Under the pieces are notes generated by a model. The model searched no databases and was not told where the DNA came from. It worked only from the letters and a program-made list of their open reading frames with translations. A DNA stretch of 64,000 nt from Gigantopelta aegis (Eukaryota; Mollusca; Gastropoda; Neomphalida; Peltospiridae), in assembly GCF_016097555.1 (NCBI RefSeq), contig NC_054702.1, positions 88,114,905 to 88,178,904 of the forward strand, read 5' to 3'. Shown here piece by piece: positions 1 to 11,565 of the stretch. Numbering within the stretch: the first letter of the stretch is position 1; every line of letters begins with the position of its first letter. The position numbers were made by a program, and so were the translations under genes.

Positions 1-209
1 AAATTTCTCAGACAGTATGGTTTGGGTTAGATTTGTTTTGAAGTCTGGAAGTCTGATCTTCATTATGTGTTTTGGTCAGGAGAATTCTCTGAATATGTTC
101 AATGTTAAGGATCTTTTTTATTCAATTGTAATTTTTGTGCTTGAAATGTGTTATGTCATTGTTTTTTCTTGGTTTTTATTAGTTAACTGTAATTTTAAGA
201 ATACCTATT

Positions 210-371
210 CTCAGGTCATATTTGTCCAACATTTCAGGGATTATGCTGCTATTGTTTTCATCACCAACAACAGATTTGAGACCCGGAAGAAAAAACTCAG
301 TTACTTGAGTTTCAAAGACTTTGCCTTCTGTGCTAACCTCATGATTACCAACTGGTCTTACAGTTCTGTAG
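210..371. other. Probable coding exon of uncertain strand
   Basis: Both strands are open and bounded by splice signals. On +, 238-371 follows CAG and precedes GTAAAT, and its phase fits the exon at 1237 (or 1150) of the downstream gene. On -, about 369 to 210 follows CTACAG and ends at a GTATTC donor; its codons are richer in first-position purines (about 73% against 64%), and the peptide ([20 protein letters not shown]) looks more like a soluble protein. If the - reading is right, a second gene on the opposite strand enters the window here. No further - strand exon was found nearby. Confidence 0.35.
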
Positions 372-643
372 GTAAATAAATTAAGTACTGCACTTTGGTA
401 GATAGAGTAATTGATTAAGGATGGATATATAAGGCAATTTAATTTAAAAGATGCCATTGTTTAAGAATTTGGTTTGTTTCCATCTTATGCTTTTTCAGTG
501 GGTTGTACATGGATGGAAGAGAATTAATAATCTGACTATATATACCCATTGTTATTAATTGATTGAGGTATTTACAGTGCAAGGATTATAAGCAGGGCCA
601 TCAGTGACTGGTTTTCATTTGACAGTATTTATCTTATTAGTCC

Positions 644-1034
644 CCTGCCGCTCCAACTGGGGGGGACTATAGGTTTCGTCTCTGTGCGTCTGTCTGTCCC
701 ACACAGTTTTCCGATATTTTTTTCACAATGCCTTTATATTGAGCTGATAGTTTATATAACTTTATCATGAGCTGTTACAGATCAAATTTAACTTTGGTGA
801 TTTTTGACAGAGTTATGGCCCTTGAATTTAGGAGATACAAATATTTATTTTCCAGACTTTTTTTTTCTTGCACTGCCTAAAGATACTGATTTACTGATCA
901 AGTTTACCTTTGATGGCAATTTACCCATTTTCACAGTTATTTTCCTTGAATTTAAGAGATATGGAAATTGTTTGAGCCCGGTAGGGGACATGTCTTTCTT
1001 TAGCAGTACTATCAGAATGCTTGATTTTTTTTGC
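644..1034 (+). repeat. Dispersed repeat family E, copy 1
   Basis: Begins near 'agtcccctgccgctcc' and ends near 'ggggacatgtctttctttag'. Matching segments occur at 46935-47345 and 48305-48940 in MRCK introns (shared: 'gactataggttt', 'gagctgaaattgt', 'agcagtactctcataatg'). No coding capacity is visible. It sits in the intron or flank upstream of the exon at 1237. Confidence 0.6.
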
Positions 1035-1236
1035 TTTAAAAAAAAAAAGTCACAAGATTTGGACATTTATTTGATACCATTTACATCTGAATCTGTTAAT
1101 AATTTGTGACACAAGCAATCGTTTTATGTTTTTTCTCTCCTTTCTTTAGAGTCGTATTGTCCTCATCACATGTCTATGCAGATATATAATATTAAAAACT
1201 ATATAATTGTTTTGAGGAATTCTTTCATTTGGACAG

Positions 1237-3993
1237 AATGCAAATCACACGAAGATATGGATGTGGATTTAGATCGTGACTTCCTTTTACAGTTGAGAGA
1301 ATTAAAGGTGCTAATGGACAAGGAATATCTGGATGAACATAAAAGGTCTCTTTAACACTTTTAGTAGGGCAGGGACTAATGTATGTGGTTACAGTGGGCT
1401 TTCTCGCTCACTGCCTAGACAAAATCTCACAATAACCATATGATAGAAAGCAAACAGCTATAGTTTTCAAATGTTGGTAAACAAATATTCCTTTTTCTTC
1501 AATTCAGGCATTTTAATTAACTGTCCATTTTATACAAGCTGTTCATAAATATAGGATATTAAAAAGTAAAATTGTTATTACGTATCATAATCAGTTATTT
1601 TAAAGTGGATTGCGAATATATGGGAATGACAACATTGTTGTACCATCTTTATTGCTTTTCCTAAATAGATTTAATATGTTTGCCTGTAAGTTATAATGAT
1701 TGCAGGTTAATAATATCCTGCACTTATTTAATTTATAAACTTTTCCATTTTAAACATAATGTGTTTAATGCAGATTAACTGCAGGTATCAAAATATAACT
1801 TGTATTTTTGTCTTTCAGCATTGTTTTGAAGATGTTGAACACTAAAATAGTTGATAAGACATTTCATGATCTGGATACCAGTTTTAAAGTAAGGTTTTAA
1901 TGTTTGTTTATATATTTTACACTGATGTAGAAGACAAATGTTAGTGAAATTATGAATATTGCTTTATCATTACTGGATTTTAATTTAAACTAATATGAAA
2001 CTTAATTTCTTTTGTAATGTTTTAATTCTTTTTAAACAAAAATCATGAACATCTAACAGATACATTTATGCAGTATATTTCTGTGATATTAGATAATTGT
2101 TATTTAAATGTGTATTCTGTAATGTTGTTGATGTAAATCATTTTAATCTTACAGAACTTCTCGAAGACAATATTAAATATTGCAAATGGATTGAATCACA
2201 GCAAAGAGTCAAGGGATATATTTTTGGATCTTTATGAAAAGGTACATTCCTTATGTAGTTTTTAATTAAAAAATAATATATTTAATTTGTGTAACAGTTC
2301 ATTCTGTGACATTGTGACAAATATAATATATACTTTTCTGTTTCTAAAAGAGATTTATAAGAAGACTATGCTTTAAAAATGAGAAGAGTTAATTTTATCA
2401 TGCCATTGTTGAAAATGAATGTCTTTATATCTCTGTATAAAGTTGGACATAAATAACTGAATATTGCCATATTCTTGAGAAGTCCAAACATAAGAAAACC
2501 CTGTTTGAAACAACAGTGTTCTTACAATTAATTTTACCAGTTTAATCATGACATTTCAAGGCATCATAACAAGCTTTGTGCCCACTTAAAATATGCATTG
2601 AAAATGGATATATCATTAGTTACTTTAGGTAGTACAATATGAAATAGCATCTCGCTGAGTCTGAGTTCAAAATGAGGCCTAAAATGAACTCGAAAATGTA
2701 AAACTTAACCTAAAATTTACTTTAAAAATAACTACAAAAATAACTAATTATACAAAATGCCCCAATATTTTTTTTTCATGCATTGACTGTCAAATATAAC
2801 AAAGGATGTGTGATTTATGTCCATACATGGTATATCTTAAATATAATTTATAGTATTTAATGTTTTCACATTTTAGTTAATTGAACCGTGTGTCCAGTAT
2901 TCGTGGTCTAGACATGATCTCAATCTGATGTTACAAGCATATAAAGATGCTGTTCCTGAAATGGGATTTTTTAAAAAGTAAGTCAAATCGTTCACCACAT
3001 GACTATTCTTGATAATCAGTTGGCAGTTTGTTGCTTGAAACTACATTTACATAATTTAAAATCTGAGAGTAGCATTTTTGTATACATTTATTGATTAATT
3101 TTCATCGATAGCTTACCAGCCCAAATGTTTTAACCCGTTTTATCTTCAGTTGCTAAAAAAAAGTTATTTGAATATATATATATATATATATATACTGTTA
3201 TCAGGACTTACATAGAGTAAATACATCTTGAAATATGTACTGTTGGATAGTAACATTATAATATATGGAAATGATATGGTTATATATGATAAGTATATTT
3301 TAGGTTCAGATTCTGATTCATTTCTTATTTGTATCAGGACAAAAAACAAATATTTGGTGAACTGTTCAAAAAGAACCCTCTTTGTCTCACCTTTATGAAG
3401 TAAAAAGGCAAAATATAGGTATTACGTTTTTGACAATGGTGACAGTGTTAACTTTTGCAGTTAACTCAACTTTAAAGTTTTGTATTTACCTCCCAATATT
3501 TTACACACCATAGGATCTACATCATTGAAACTTGGTTTTAGTTGCACCTGTTCATGCTTATCTAAATACATTTAATTTAATAATCTAAATATATTTTTTC
3601 TCCAATTTTTTTAATTTTTTTTAACATGCACTGAGATGAACACCTATGGATGCAGCTGTCAGTGAACTCAATGCTGTTGTGTCATTAAACATTCATTCAT
3701 TCAAATACAGATATGGTAGGCAAGACATTTAATTCTGCAGAGTTCTTGTTTGAATATTATAGTTGAATATTTTTCTTTTGGGAGGAGTAGGGGTGGTTTG
3801 ATGGATAGTGTTTGTCAATAACTTTCGTATTTCATGAATAACATAAATTATTTCATAACTTTAATTTACCTCAAAATAGTAGAATAATTAAAGTTCTTCA
3901 TTTTGCAGGGTTTCTCCTCAACTACAGCCAGTTTGGGATCGATATATGAATACGTTAATAAATTGTGTCTCTCGGATGTATCCAAATCAGTAA
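1237..3993 (+). CDS. Unidentified protein, C-terminal five coding exons (5' part outside or unresolved)
   Basis: I do not recognise this protein. Coding exons are 1237-1345, 1819-1888, 2155-2241, 2877-2977 and 3909-3993, each bounded by AG and GT, with phases that join without a stop and end at TAA 3991-3993. They give about 149 residues. The product looks soluble and helical: an acidic start (SHEDMDVDLDRD), a Lys/Leu-rich middle (LRELKVLMDKEYLDEHKR, then NFSKTILNIANGL) and a Trp-containing tail (QPVWDRYMNTLINCVSRMYP). No signal peptide, membrane segment or catalytic motif is visible. The first exon could instead begin at 1150, using another acceptor in the same phase, but that extension is AT-rich and intron-like. 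Upstream exons are not settled. The gene is convergent with the F-box gene. The real stop lies inside the first copy of a tandem repeat. Exon structure is fairly secure; function is unknown. Confidence 0.6.
3173..3196. repeat. (AT)n microsatellite
   Basis: About 24 bp of uninterrupted AT dinucleotide repeat in the last intron of the unidentified gene. Similar AT tracts occur at about 14851-14864, 22863-22876, 25898-25912 and 30619-30655. Confidence 0.85.
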
Positions 3994-4405
3994 TGTGATG
4001 GATCAACAATATCCTACATAAACACATTAATAACTTCAACCAGGATAGGAACGAATTATGAACACATTAATAAGTTGTGTCTCTCAGATGTATCCAATCA
4101 GTGGCAGGAAGGATCAACAATAGCCTACATAAACACAATAACTACAGCTAGTATAGTACTGATATATGACCTCATTAATAAGTTGTGTCTCTCGGATGTA
4201 CCCAAACCAATGACGAGATGGATCGACAATGGCTTACACGAACATGTTAAGAACTAAAGCCAGTTTGTGACTGGTATATGAACACGTTAATAAGTTGTGT
4301 GTCTCGGATGTACCCAAATCAGTGATGAGATGGATTAACAATATCCTGTAGAGATACATTAATACCTTGAACCAGAATGGGACCAATATATGAACACATC
4401 AATAA
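3936..4405 (+). repeat. Degenerate tandem array of the terminal coding exon and its 3' flank
   Basis: A 108-112 bp unit recurs: the 'ttgtgt' anchor is at 3963, 4075, 4183 and 4295, and a fifth copy is split by an insertion and resumes at 4880. Each unit contains 'tatgaacac(g/a)ttaataagttgtgtctctcggatgtacccaa' followed by '...gatggatcaacaatatcctacat'. Copy 1 is the real last exon (codons for ...NTLINCVSRMYPNQ-stop); the others lie past the stop codon. Confidence 0.85.
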
Positions 4406-4880
4406 GGTCTCACTACACAGGATGTCATCTGCCATTGAAACCCATGTTATATTGCCCAACTTCAAATGAAGATTGCCAATAGAATGGGTTCTCATTGGCA
4501 CTAACAACATACACCATTGCGAACATATATTATGCAAGCATTTATTTTCACTCCAAAATTGAGAACATTTCCATCTCAGTTTTTTGCTATATGACCACAT
4601 CTGGCTGTAGTACCGGTCCGAACAGGTGGTTCATTAATCGATTCACTCCGGCTGTCTCTTGCGCTATACACCCATGTCTCAAAAGGTCATTGCACAATAT
4701 TACAAAATAACATGGGCAAAATACAGCCAGAAGGCTTACCATTAAACATACATATTGTTTTAATTCTTCCCCAATTCCTAGAAGTGAATATGTAAACCAC
4801 AACATATGTCACAATTAAGAACTATAGTGGACCGTGATGAATGAACTCTCACCCGGAAGTGATCTGTGTAGTGAGACCCA
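4406..4880. mobile_element. Small TIR transposon (MITE) inside tandem copy 5
   Basis: The left end GGTCTCACTACACAG (near 4412) is matched by its inverse CTGTGTAGTGAGACC (near 4864-4878). Taking the element out rejoins 'cacatcaataa' with 'gttgtgtgtctcagatg', restoring a tandem-array unit, so the insertion came after the array formed. The target duplication looks short (2-3 bp, AA or AAG). No transposase ORF was found, and I do not assign a superfamily. Confidence 0.7.
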
Positions 4881-5029
4881 AGTTGTGTGTCTCAGATGTA
4901 CCCTAATCTGTGATGAGGTGGATCAGCAATATCTTACATGATGGCATACAGTCCTGTTTTAAAGTGCTACACAAAATAGTAACTAACCAGATGTGAAAGT
5001 TCTGATCCGGTATCCATCTTTGTGGTGAT

Positions 5030-6010
5030 TTTTATATGCCCATGTACGTTGGTACAGTGTTGTCCATCAGTCCGTCCATCTGTTAACTTTTCTTGTCTGG
5101 ACCATATCTTGCATACATATGCATACAGGACCATCAAACCTCACACGTAGGAACAACTTGGGATGGCGGTTTGTCGCGTACTATTATTAGGTCATTGTGA
5201 CCTACTTTTCACGGAACCGGCCTCGGTGGCGTCGTGGCAGGCCATCGGTCTACAGGCTGGTAGGTACTGGGTTCGGATCCCAGTCGAGGCATGGAATTAT
5301 TAATCCAAATACCGACTCCAAACCCTGAGTGAGTGCTCTGCAAGGCTCAGTGGGTAGGTGTAAACCACTTGCACCGACCAGTGATCCATAACTGGTTCAA
5401 CAAAGGCCATGGTTTGTGCTATTCTGCCTGTGGGAAGCGCAAATAAAAGATCCCTTGCTGCCTGTCGTAAAAGAGTAGCCTATGTGGCGACAGCGGATTT
5501 CCTCTAAAAAAAACAAATCTGTGTGGTCCTTAACCATATGTCTGATGCCATATAACTGTAAATAAAATGTGTTGAGTGCGTCGTTAAATAAAACAATTCT
5601 TTCTTTCTACTTTTCACGGTCTACTGCACATAACAGTAAATCCTTGTCCACATCATATCTTGCATACAGATGCATACAGGACCATCAGACCTCACATGTA
5701 GGAACAACTTGGGATGACAGTATGTCGTGTTCTATTACTAGGTCACTGTGACCTACTTTTCACGTTCTACAGCACATAACAGTAAATCCTTGTCCAGATC
5801 ATATATTGCATACAGATGCATACAGGAACATCAAACCACGTGTAGGAATGACTTGGGATGGTGGTTGGTCCAAAACAAAGTGTTCATGCATCCCGTTGCA
5901 AACGTTTCACATAATTAGATTTGAATCGTACCTGTAACATATTCATTCATATAAATATGGTTTTCCATCAAACTCCTGATGGGCATGTTGTGTACCTCAC
6001 TGTTACTCTT
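5030..6010 (+). repeat. Dispersed element with internal ~145-bp tandem units, split by a SINE
   Basis: Starts near 'tatgcccatgtacgttgg' and ends near 'ccatcaaactcctgatgggcatg'. Inside are three copies of a unit containing 'catatcttgcatacagatgcatacaggaccatc' and 'aggtcactgtgacctacttttcac'. A second, shorter copy is at 57935-58530. A terminal signature plus internal tandem units resembles mollusc 'pearl'/Helitron-like elements, but that assignment is inference. Confidence 0.6.
5215..5606 (+). mobile_element. tRNA-derived SINE, head A / tail 1, full length
   Basis: Head 'ggcctcggtggcgtcg' with a B-box-like 'GGTTCGGATCCCAG', then the conserved core 'aataaaagatcccttgctgcc', then the tail 'aataaaatgtgttgagtgcgtcgttaaataaaac' and a (TTTC)n end. 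It is flanked by a 13-bp target duplication CTACTTTTCACGG (5202-5214 and 5607-5619), which shows retroposition into the element at 5030-6010. Confidence 0.9.
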
Positions 6011-7244
6011 GTTAATGGCGTAGCAGTTGTATAAAATGTGCAATATGTTTGTTGTGATAGAATACTCCTATATAAATTGGTTACACAATTGTTTTCATAT
6101 TGTTATAACTTTGTTGAACAAATTCCAAGGAAAATATGGACTTCTAAAAAAAATAAGGATTTCTATTTCTGAATCTTCATATGGTGAGCTTTTAACATAA
6201 GTCATATGATTATTACCGTAACAAATGTAATCATTGGAACATAATCACTGCTGATTCAACTTTTTAACGCTTCATTTTACACATTATTGCTTAATGAATC
6301 ATAAGGCTATTCACACATGTGACAGTTGTGACAGTTTGTTAGTCAATTAGTAAAAATTAAAATGTAATAACTGCAGACATTCCTCTCTGCTTTTTAAATT
6401 CCAGTACAAATAATGTGTACCAATAAACCCGGTCAATGATAATTATATTGTGGAAGTTTTTAAAAAAGGTCCTGGCTTGAATAGTCTTATACACAAAGTC
6501 TAGTGATTATTAATTGAAACATTAGCATTAAAGATTTTCTGACTTACCTACTATTCCTGTTCCCATATTTCTTGACTAGAATGTTAGTTACAGATTCCTA
6601 GGTATATGAAAACTGATATAATAGCTGATATGTGAATGCCTTTTTTTTTTCTGCATGGTAATACACAACAAAATCTTTAAGTACTATTAAACAATAATTT
6701 TCTTTATTAGATGACAAATGAAATTAAAATCACAAACTCTGAAAAATACAATTTAACGTAACAAAACTTTAAATAGACTACATAAAAACAAATTAGCTTT
6801 ACAAGTATAATAGGTATATCATCATCTTTGAACGTTCATAAAGGGGATTATGTATGAGATAAAATAACATTTCAAAATAATTCACACTGCAGGTTAAAGT
6901 TCAAAAGATATAGTTGTCAGCACAATATTTGTCCGTTTGTCCATCAGTCTGCAAATATGATTCTATCTTATTTATATTTTAAAACAAATTATTGTAATTT
7001 GTTTGCCAAAGTAATTGACAAAAAAGAAACCTCCCTCCAACCGCCTTAATATGACAGTAATAATACAATATACTAATAACTTTTTGGGATAAACATCTAA
7101 TTAATTTGCCATTCAGTACACCGTGACTTAGTGTTGTGAATATATAAATTATGCAATAACTTGAAATATATTGTTTAAAGTGTTAATTTTAAAATATATT
7201 GCTAAAATGTTAACTTAAATGACAATGTATTGTTACATTGGCAC
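6011..7244. other. Intergenic, no gene recognised
   Basis: AT-rich sequence between the two convergent genes. I see no credible coding exon, RNA gene or clear repeat here. The few open frames are short and unsupported. Confidence 0.6.
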
Positions 7245-7647
7245 TTTATTTTAAAACATAATTTTTCCATTGAGCTAGTGACACTCTTGATCGTAAGTGC
7301 ATGTTGATGATAAAAAATAATAACGAACACTCAAAACAAGTTTTAATATTTTTGTACATCTATATTTTATACCAAAATATTTACTGGTATACTTAAAAAC
7401 AAGCATTGCATCCAGGCATTGCAGCTCTAACATGAAGGTAAAATATAAATTAAATATACATTGTATTAATAACAATTCTGCATAGTAATAAATAATTTAG
7501 AATTAAAATCTATATCTGTACTACTCACTGGGAGAAGATAAATATTGTGACATGTCTCTTTCATGTTCAACATGATAATATAAATATATATGTATATTTT
7601 TAAAAACTATTAATAAATAATAGTGATACTGTTCAAATGTTTGTATT
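7245..7647 (-). other. Probable 3' UTR of the F-box gene with candidate poly(A) signal
   Basis: On the minus strand an AATAAA lies at 7250-7245, about 400 bases after the stop codon. The interval is AT-rich and non-coding. The true cleavage site cannot be told from sequence. Confidence 0.35.
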
Positions 7648-9058
7648 TCATCTCTCAAGTTCCATCTGAAAAATTTCTCCCCAAGTGCTAGCATCCATTG
7701 GACAAATGACTCTTTTCGGAAGATCTGAGAAGCTTGTTGGTTTTGAAAAGCGTCCCTCTTTCCACTTCTGTTTGATGTAACTTTTGCCATAGTTCTTCTT
7801 GAATGCTTCCTGGAAATAAATATATTTTATTGATAGTATTCCTGAACCAGATGAAATTCTAATATAATCGATCAATAGACAGGATATTAAAATTTTAACA
7901 ATATATTTAAATGGCATAATAAGTTATCTAATTTGTTTGATAGCTCTACTTTAAAAACCCATATTCATAGTGAGGTTTTGCTTACCACTACACTTTATGT
8001 GACTATAGTGAATGTTGTTCAGTACCACATCAAAATATATAATTTACATTTTATGCATGCTTCTTATTTTATGCCACTGAAATTAATTGTGATAAGGATT
8101 TTAAAATGATGACAAAACAATGTGGAAAATGTCTGTGGGCAATTAAGTAATCCTTGAACACTAAACATTTTCATACTTATCCTATACCCTATATTACAGG
8201 TCTGCCCTTTTAACACGGTTCTGTTTGTGATTTATAAAATCAGTACGGTAATCCTTAAATTATTTTTTCATTTTGTTCACAATTTGTTCCTATTGGTAGG
8301 GCTTTTATCTGTTTGATTATTCTATGATTGAACATTTAGAAAAAACTTGAAAATATATTAAATAATGTTGACAGACTAATTGTATTTGTTTACAGTTTGC
8401 GTTTCGCAAACTGTAAACAAATTATCAATAATTACCAACTGTAAAAAAAACTATCAATAATTATAAAGATTGTCTGAGATTTTGCCACCAGACTATGTTA
8501 GATATCTTGTTAAACAATTTTACGAGGTAGAAAAGAAAAGCAGTCCATTCATTACTATAATGCTGACAGTCAATATTGCTAATTAATCATCATTGAGCAC
8601 AATACTAATTTTTAAATTAATAACAAAATGTTATGTAATAAAGGACATCATACATGAAAAGTGTTTTTTAAAGTGCTCTAGGATACTGAGAAGGAAAAAT
8701 AATAATGTAATATGATAAATTTGAATGTGTCCATAAAATATTATATTATGATTTTTGTTTTTAAATAGCAATATTTTATATGTAGTTGTACAAAATATTA
8801 GTTTCAGACCGAATCCTAAGGACTTACTTTCCAGGACTGGCCCACATTCCTGGTTTTCAGTAGGTGAGATTTAACCTCATCATCAGTAATTTTCAAACAC
8901 TGCAGCTTCCACAGTGTCTGGGATTCACTTATGATATTGTACCATTGTTTACAGGTCAGGCAGGCTTGACACAGACTGGTAGCATCCAAAGAAGCAAAAA
9001 CTTCCAGTAACACTTCAGATGGTAATGCTGATATATGCGTGTGATAATCATCATTCAT
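7648..9058 (-). CDS. FBXO48: F-box only protein 48 homologue (two coding exons, complete)
   Basis: A small F-box protein, expected to bind SKP1 and act as the substrate adaptor of an SCF ubiquitin ligase. Coding exons on the minus strand are 9058-8828 and 7809-7648, joined through GTAAGT and TTTCCAG in phase 0, giving 130 residues (human FBXO48 has 155). The F-box covers about residues 9-51: ALPSEVLLEVFASLD, then the paired Cys of CQACLTCKQW, then LWK. The C-terminus PMDASTWGEIFQMELER closely matches the human ending, which is the main reason for choosing this family member. The ATG at 9058 is the first in the exon and lies four bases after a CCCCCACAG acceptor, so a 5' UTR intron is likely. 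The shorter length comes from a shorter region before the F-box. It is convergent with the gene ending at 3993 and head-to-head with the MRCK gene. Confidence 0.9.
8384..8422. repeat. Perfect 18-bp hairpin
   Basis: Arms ATTTGTTTACAGTTTGCG / CGCAAACTGTAAACAAAT around a TTT loop, inside the only coding-region intron of the F-box gene. Confidence 0.8.
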
Positions 9059-9260
9059 GTCTCTGTGGGGGAAAAAGAGGAATGTTTAACATGGAATTTT
9101 CTTAATTAAAAAAATGGTGCCTGTTATTCAATTTAATGAGCAAAATTTTTTCCCACTTTTGTATTTGAATATGTATTATATATTTATGGTCTTGTTATCT
9201 TGCTTGCCTCTTTTGCTGCTAAATGGTGGTGTTGATGGTAATAGAGATCTTGCTAGGGAT

Positions 9261-9375
9261 TTTTCAAGCTATCTTAGCGTTATGAAATCGTAAAACCATC
9301 GTAGGCAATGATGTCACTACAGTATACGCCATAGTGATGGTTTTATGATTTTGTAATGCTAAGATAGCTTGAAAA
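9261..9375. repeat. Inverted repeat (~38-bp arms)
   Basis: 'tttcaagctatcttagc...taaaaccatc' is answered by 'gatggttttatgattttg..gctaagatagcttgaaa'. A fold-back of this size is probably a small MITE remnant in the putative 5' UTR intron of the F-box gene. Confidence 0.65.
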
Positions 9376-9424
9376 TATGGGCCCTGTTCTGTTCTTTTCT
9401 AATACAATCATATTGACAAAAAAC

Positions 9425-9655
9425 GAAGGAAAGAAGGAATATTTATCAACACCTCAACACATTTTAAACTATGCCTATTTTGTGTCTAATATGTGGTTTA
9501 ATATTTTGACATTTGGACAAAACAGAGAAAGAGAGGAAACCTGTTGATACTCTATAGGCTACTCTGCCGATAAACAAGATATCATTCACTTTGCAAAAGA
9601 CAGGACAGTATATACCAGAACCTCTGATATACCAGTCATAGGGCATTAGTGGGAG
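9425..9655 (-). mobile_element. Degenerate SINE fragment
   Basis: On the minus strand it keeps traces of the core ('ggttctggtatatactgtcctgtc') and of tail 1 ('aatgtgttgaggtg'). It is diverged and followed on + by a C-run and A-run (9660-9686). Confidence 0.5.
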
Positions 9656-9690
9656 CAACCCCCCCCCCCCCCCAAAAAAAAAAAAAACAC
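9656..9690. repeat. C-run followed by A-run
   Basis: About 14 C then about 14 A, a low-complexity junction that is prone to assembly slippage. Confidence 0.8.
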
Positions 9691-9774
9691 CCAGTCTACC
9701 AGTGGCGGATCTAAGGGGGACCCCAGGGACTCCTAAATTTTATGCAAGAGAATCTGAGAAATCTATTTGGGGGC

Positions 9775-9900
9775 TTTGGCCACATTTGGGGGCTATGCCC
9801 CCCACCCCACCCCCACCCCCGAAAGAAAGTTGGTGAAGTTTAGGGTTATTGATAAGAAAATCATACAGTAATGATAAGAGTAATTAATTTTGTCAAAAGT
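9775..9900 (-). repeat. Fragment of the MITE family also at 16104-16333
   Basis: The reverse complement of this stretch matches the centre of 16104-16333 ('attactgtatgattttcttaaccctaa', 'aacttcacc...ttctttc'). Confidence 0.55.
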
Positions 9901-10097
9901 TTAACTTTAAAAGAAAATTTTAAAAATATGCAAACAAATTTGGGTATGGAGCCATACTCGTTATACCTTCAAACAGGAATCAAGATTGAGGAGCCATATT
10001 TTGTTATCCAGCAGCACCAAAGTGCCATCAGTGATACTTTCGACCCACGGAAATTTATATATCAACACAGCCCGAATATTCTGATGATAAGATTGCT

Positions 10098-10154
10098 AGA
10101 TGGACATTTGGACTGTTGTTAATATTCTATTCACAACTGTCCAAATGTCCGTCT
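10098..10154. repeat. Hairpin, ~20-bp arms
   Basis: 'agatggacatttggac' and 'gtccaaatgtccgtct' flank 'tgttgttaatattctattcacaact'. It abuts the MITE starting at 10153. Confidence 0.75.
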
Positions 10155-10383
10155 ATAGTCCGTCCCATCATTCTATTAAAACGTTTTTTGTAAATAATTT
10201 CAGTTTGGTTTGATGTACTTAAGAAGAAAAGTAAAAGTGTTTTGGAAATAATAAAGAAATACAATTTATGTGTGCGATTTTACATATCATTCGGCTAAGA
10301 AATAAATAACTTGTAGTAATTAAATTACATACTAACATAGTATGAAAAAAAATGCGATCCTTGTGGGACGGACTAGACTATAG
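10153..10383 (+). mobile_element. MITE, family T2 copy 1
   Basis: The ends are inverted: 'ctatagtccgtccca' at the left and 'tgggacggactagactatag' at the right. The inner sequence ('gtaaataatttcagtttggttt', 'gtgttttggaaataa', 'aaataaataacttgtag') matches the reverse complement of 45013-45211 in MRCK intron 15, defining one family. Confidence 0.75.
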
Positions 10384-10802
10384 CTCTCTTGCCCGTCAGT
10401 TCTCGGACTAATCTTAACGATGGCAATAGTCGTCGGTGCCGTCATTAAGTTCAAACCCTGCGTGACGAGATTCATTTATGTATTTTCTTTGTAATAAAAC
10501 AGTAGCTAACTGATCAATCAAGCAGTCTACATGCTTACACTTGCCAAAGCCAACACGGTTGATCTCTAAAAACATTTATACCCATAAATGTCAAAATGTG
10601 AAGAAAAGAAGTTGTCTTGACAAACTAACGCTGGCCAATACTAATTTACTAAACTTTGTGATTAATTAAGCCTACGTTAACAAATTCGTTTATTGCAGAA
10701 GACAACGATCAAATAATATAATTTGTTAAAATTTATCATTTACATTTGTTGATATCACATTCTGTGTATGATTAAATATACGACATTTGTAAACAAAATA
10801 CA

Positions 10803-10870
10803 TACCTATTTGGCCTATTGACAGCGTCTTGGCATAATGCCCTAAATAAGAGTTATTTTTAGTTTCGGTA
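10803..10870 (-). other. Candidate non-coding first exon of the F-box gene
   Basis: On the minus strand 'ctgtcaataggccaaatag' is followed by a consensus GTATGT donor at about 10802. This would pair with the acceptor at 9064 just before the start codon. Position and donor strength are the only support. Confidence 0.3.
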
Positions 10871-11284
10871 CTTTCCGCCAAGCTTCGATTTATCCGCCAC
10901 TATTCGGAATTTGATGTTTGTACGAAAGTAGGTTAGCTCCCCTTCCTCAAACAATAAAAACTTAAATATATTATTATGCCATTCATTGATAAAAATAGTC
11001 ATTGTGTTTATTTTGCATTAGATGATGTTATAATATGATGACGCAAAATTTAAATTAATATACAAAACGTATATCGGTTTTACTGATACGTCGCCAGTAA
11101 AACTAATTTGCGACCATAGGTGTACGGGCTTCCATTTTCGTAGGGGGTGGGGTGCGTGGGGCAGGCTGGTTTTTGCCCGAATTAAACGAAAATTCCCGAA
11201 TCTGCATAACAAGATGTATTATTAGCATTTTTACATGGATTACAACTAATTTTAAGGGTAGAATAATGGACATACATCACTGGA

Positions 11285-11565
11285 GCACATTAATTAATTA
11301 ATCATCGGCTATTGGATGTCCAACATTAATTGGTAATTCTGACACAGTCATCAGAGGAAATCCGCTACATTTTTCCTAATGCAGCAAGGGATCTTTTATA
11401 TGCACCCGCCCATAGACAGGATAGCACATACCACGGCCTTAGATATACAAGTCGTGGTGCACTGGTTGGAACGAGAAATAGCCCAATGGGTCCACTGACG
11501 GGGATCGATCCCAGACCGACCACGCATCAAGCGAGCGCTTTACCACTGGGCTACATAGTAAAAAG
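11285..11565 (-). mobile_element. SINE, head B / tail 2
   Basis: On the minus strand it starts 'gtagcccagtggtaaagcgctcgcttgatgc' with a B-box-like 'GGGATCGATCCCCG', then the core 'gtgcatataaaagatcccttgctgc', then a tail resembling 'gacatccaatagccgatgattaat'. Confidence 0.8.

Noticed and set aside
1150..1236. 5' extension of the first exon of the unidentified gene
   Set aside because: In frame and preceded by an AG, but AT-rich and intron-like. The internal acceptor at 1235-1236 gives the more protein-like exon; the choice is not certain.
5215..5300. True tRNA gene
   Set aside because: Box-B-like sequence is present, but the head cannot be folded into a full cloverleaf by eye and is followed by the SINE core; the same holds for all other heads A, B and C.
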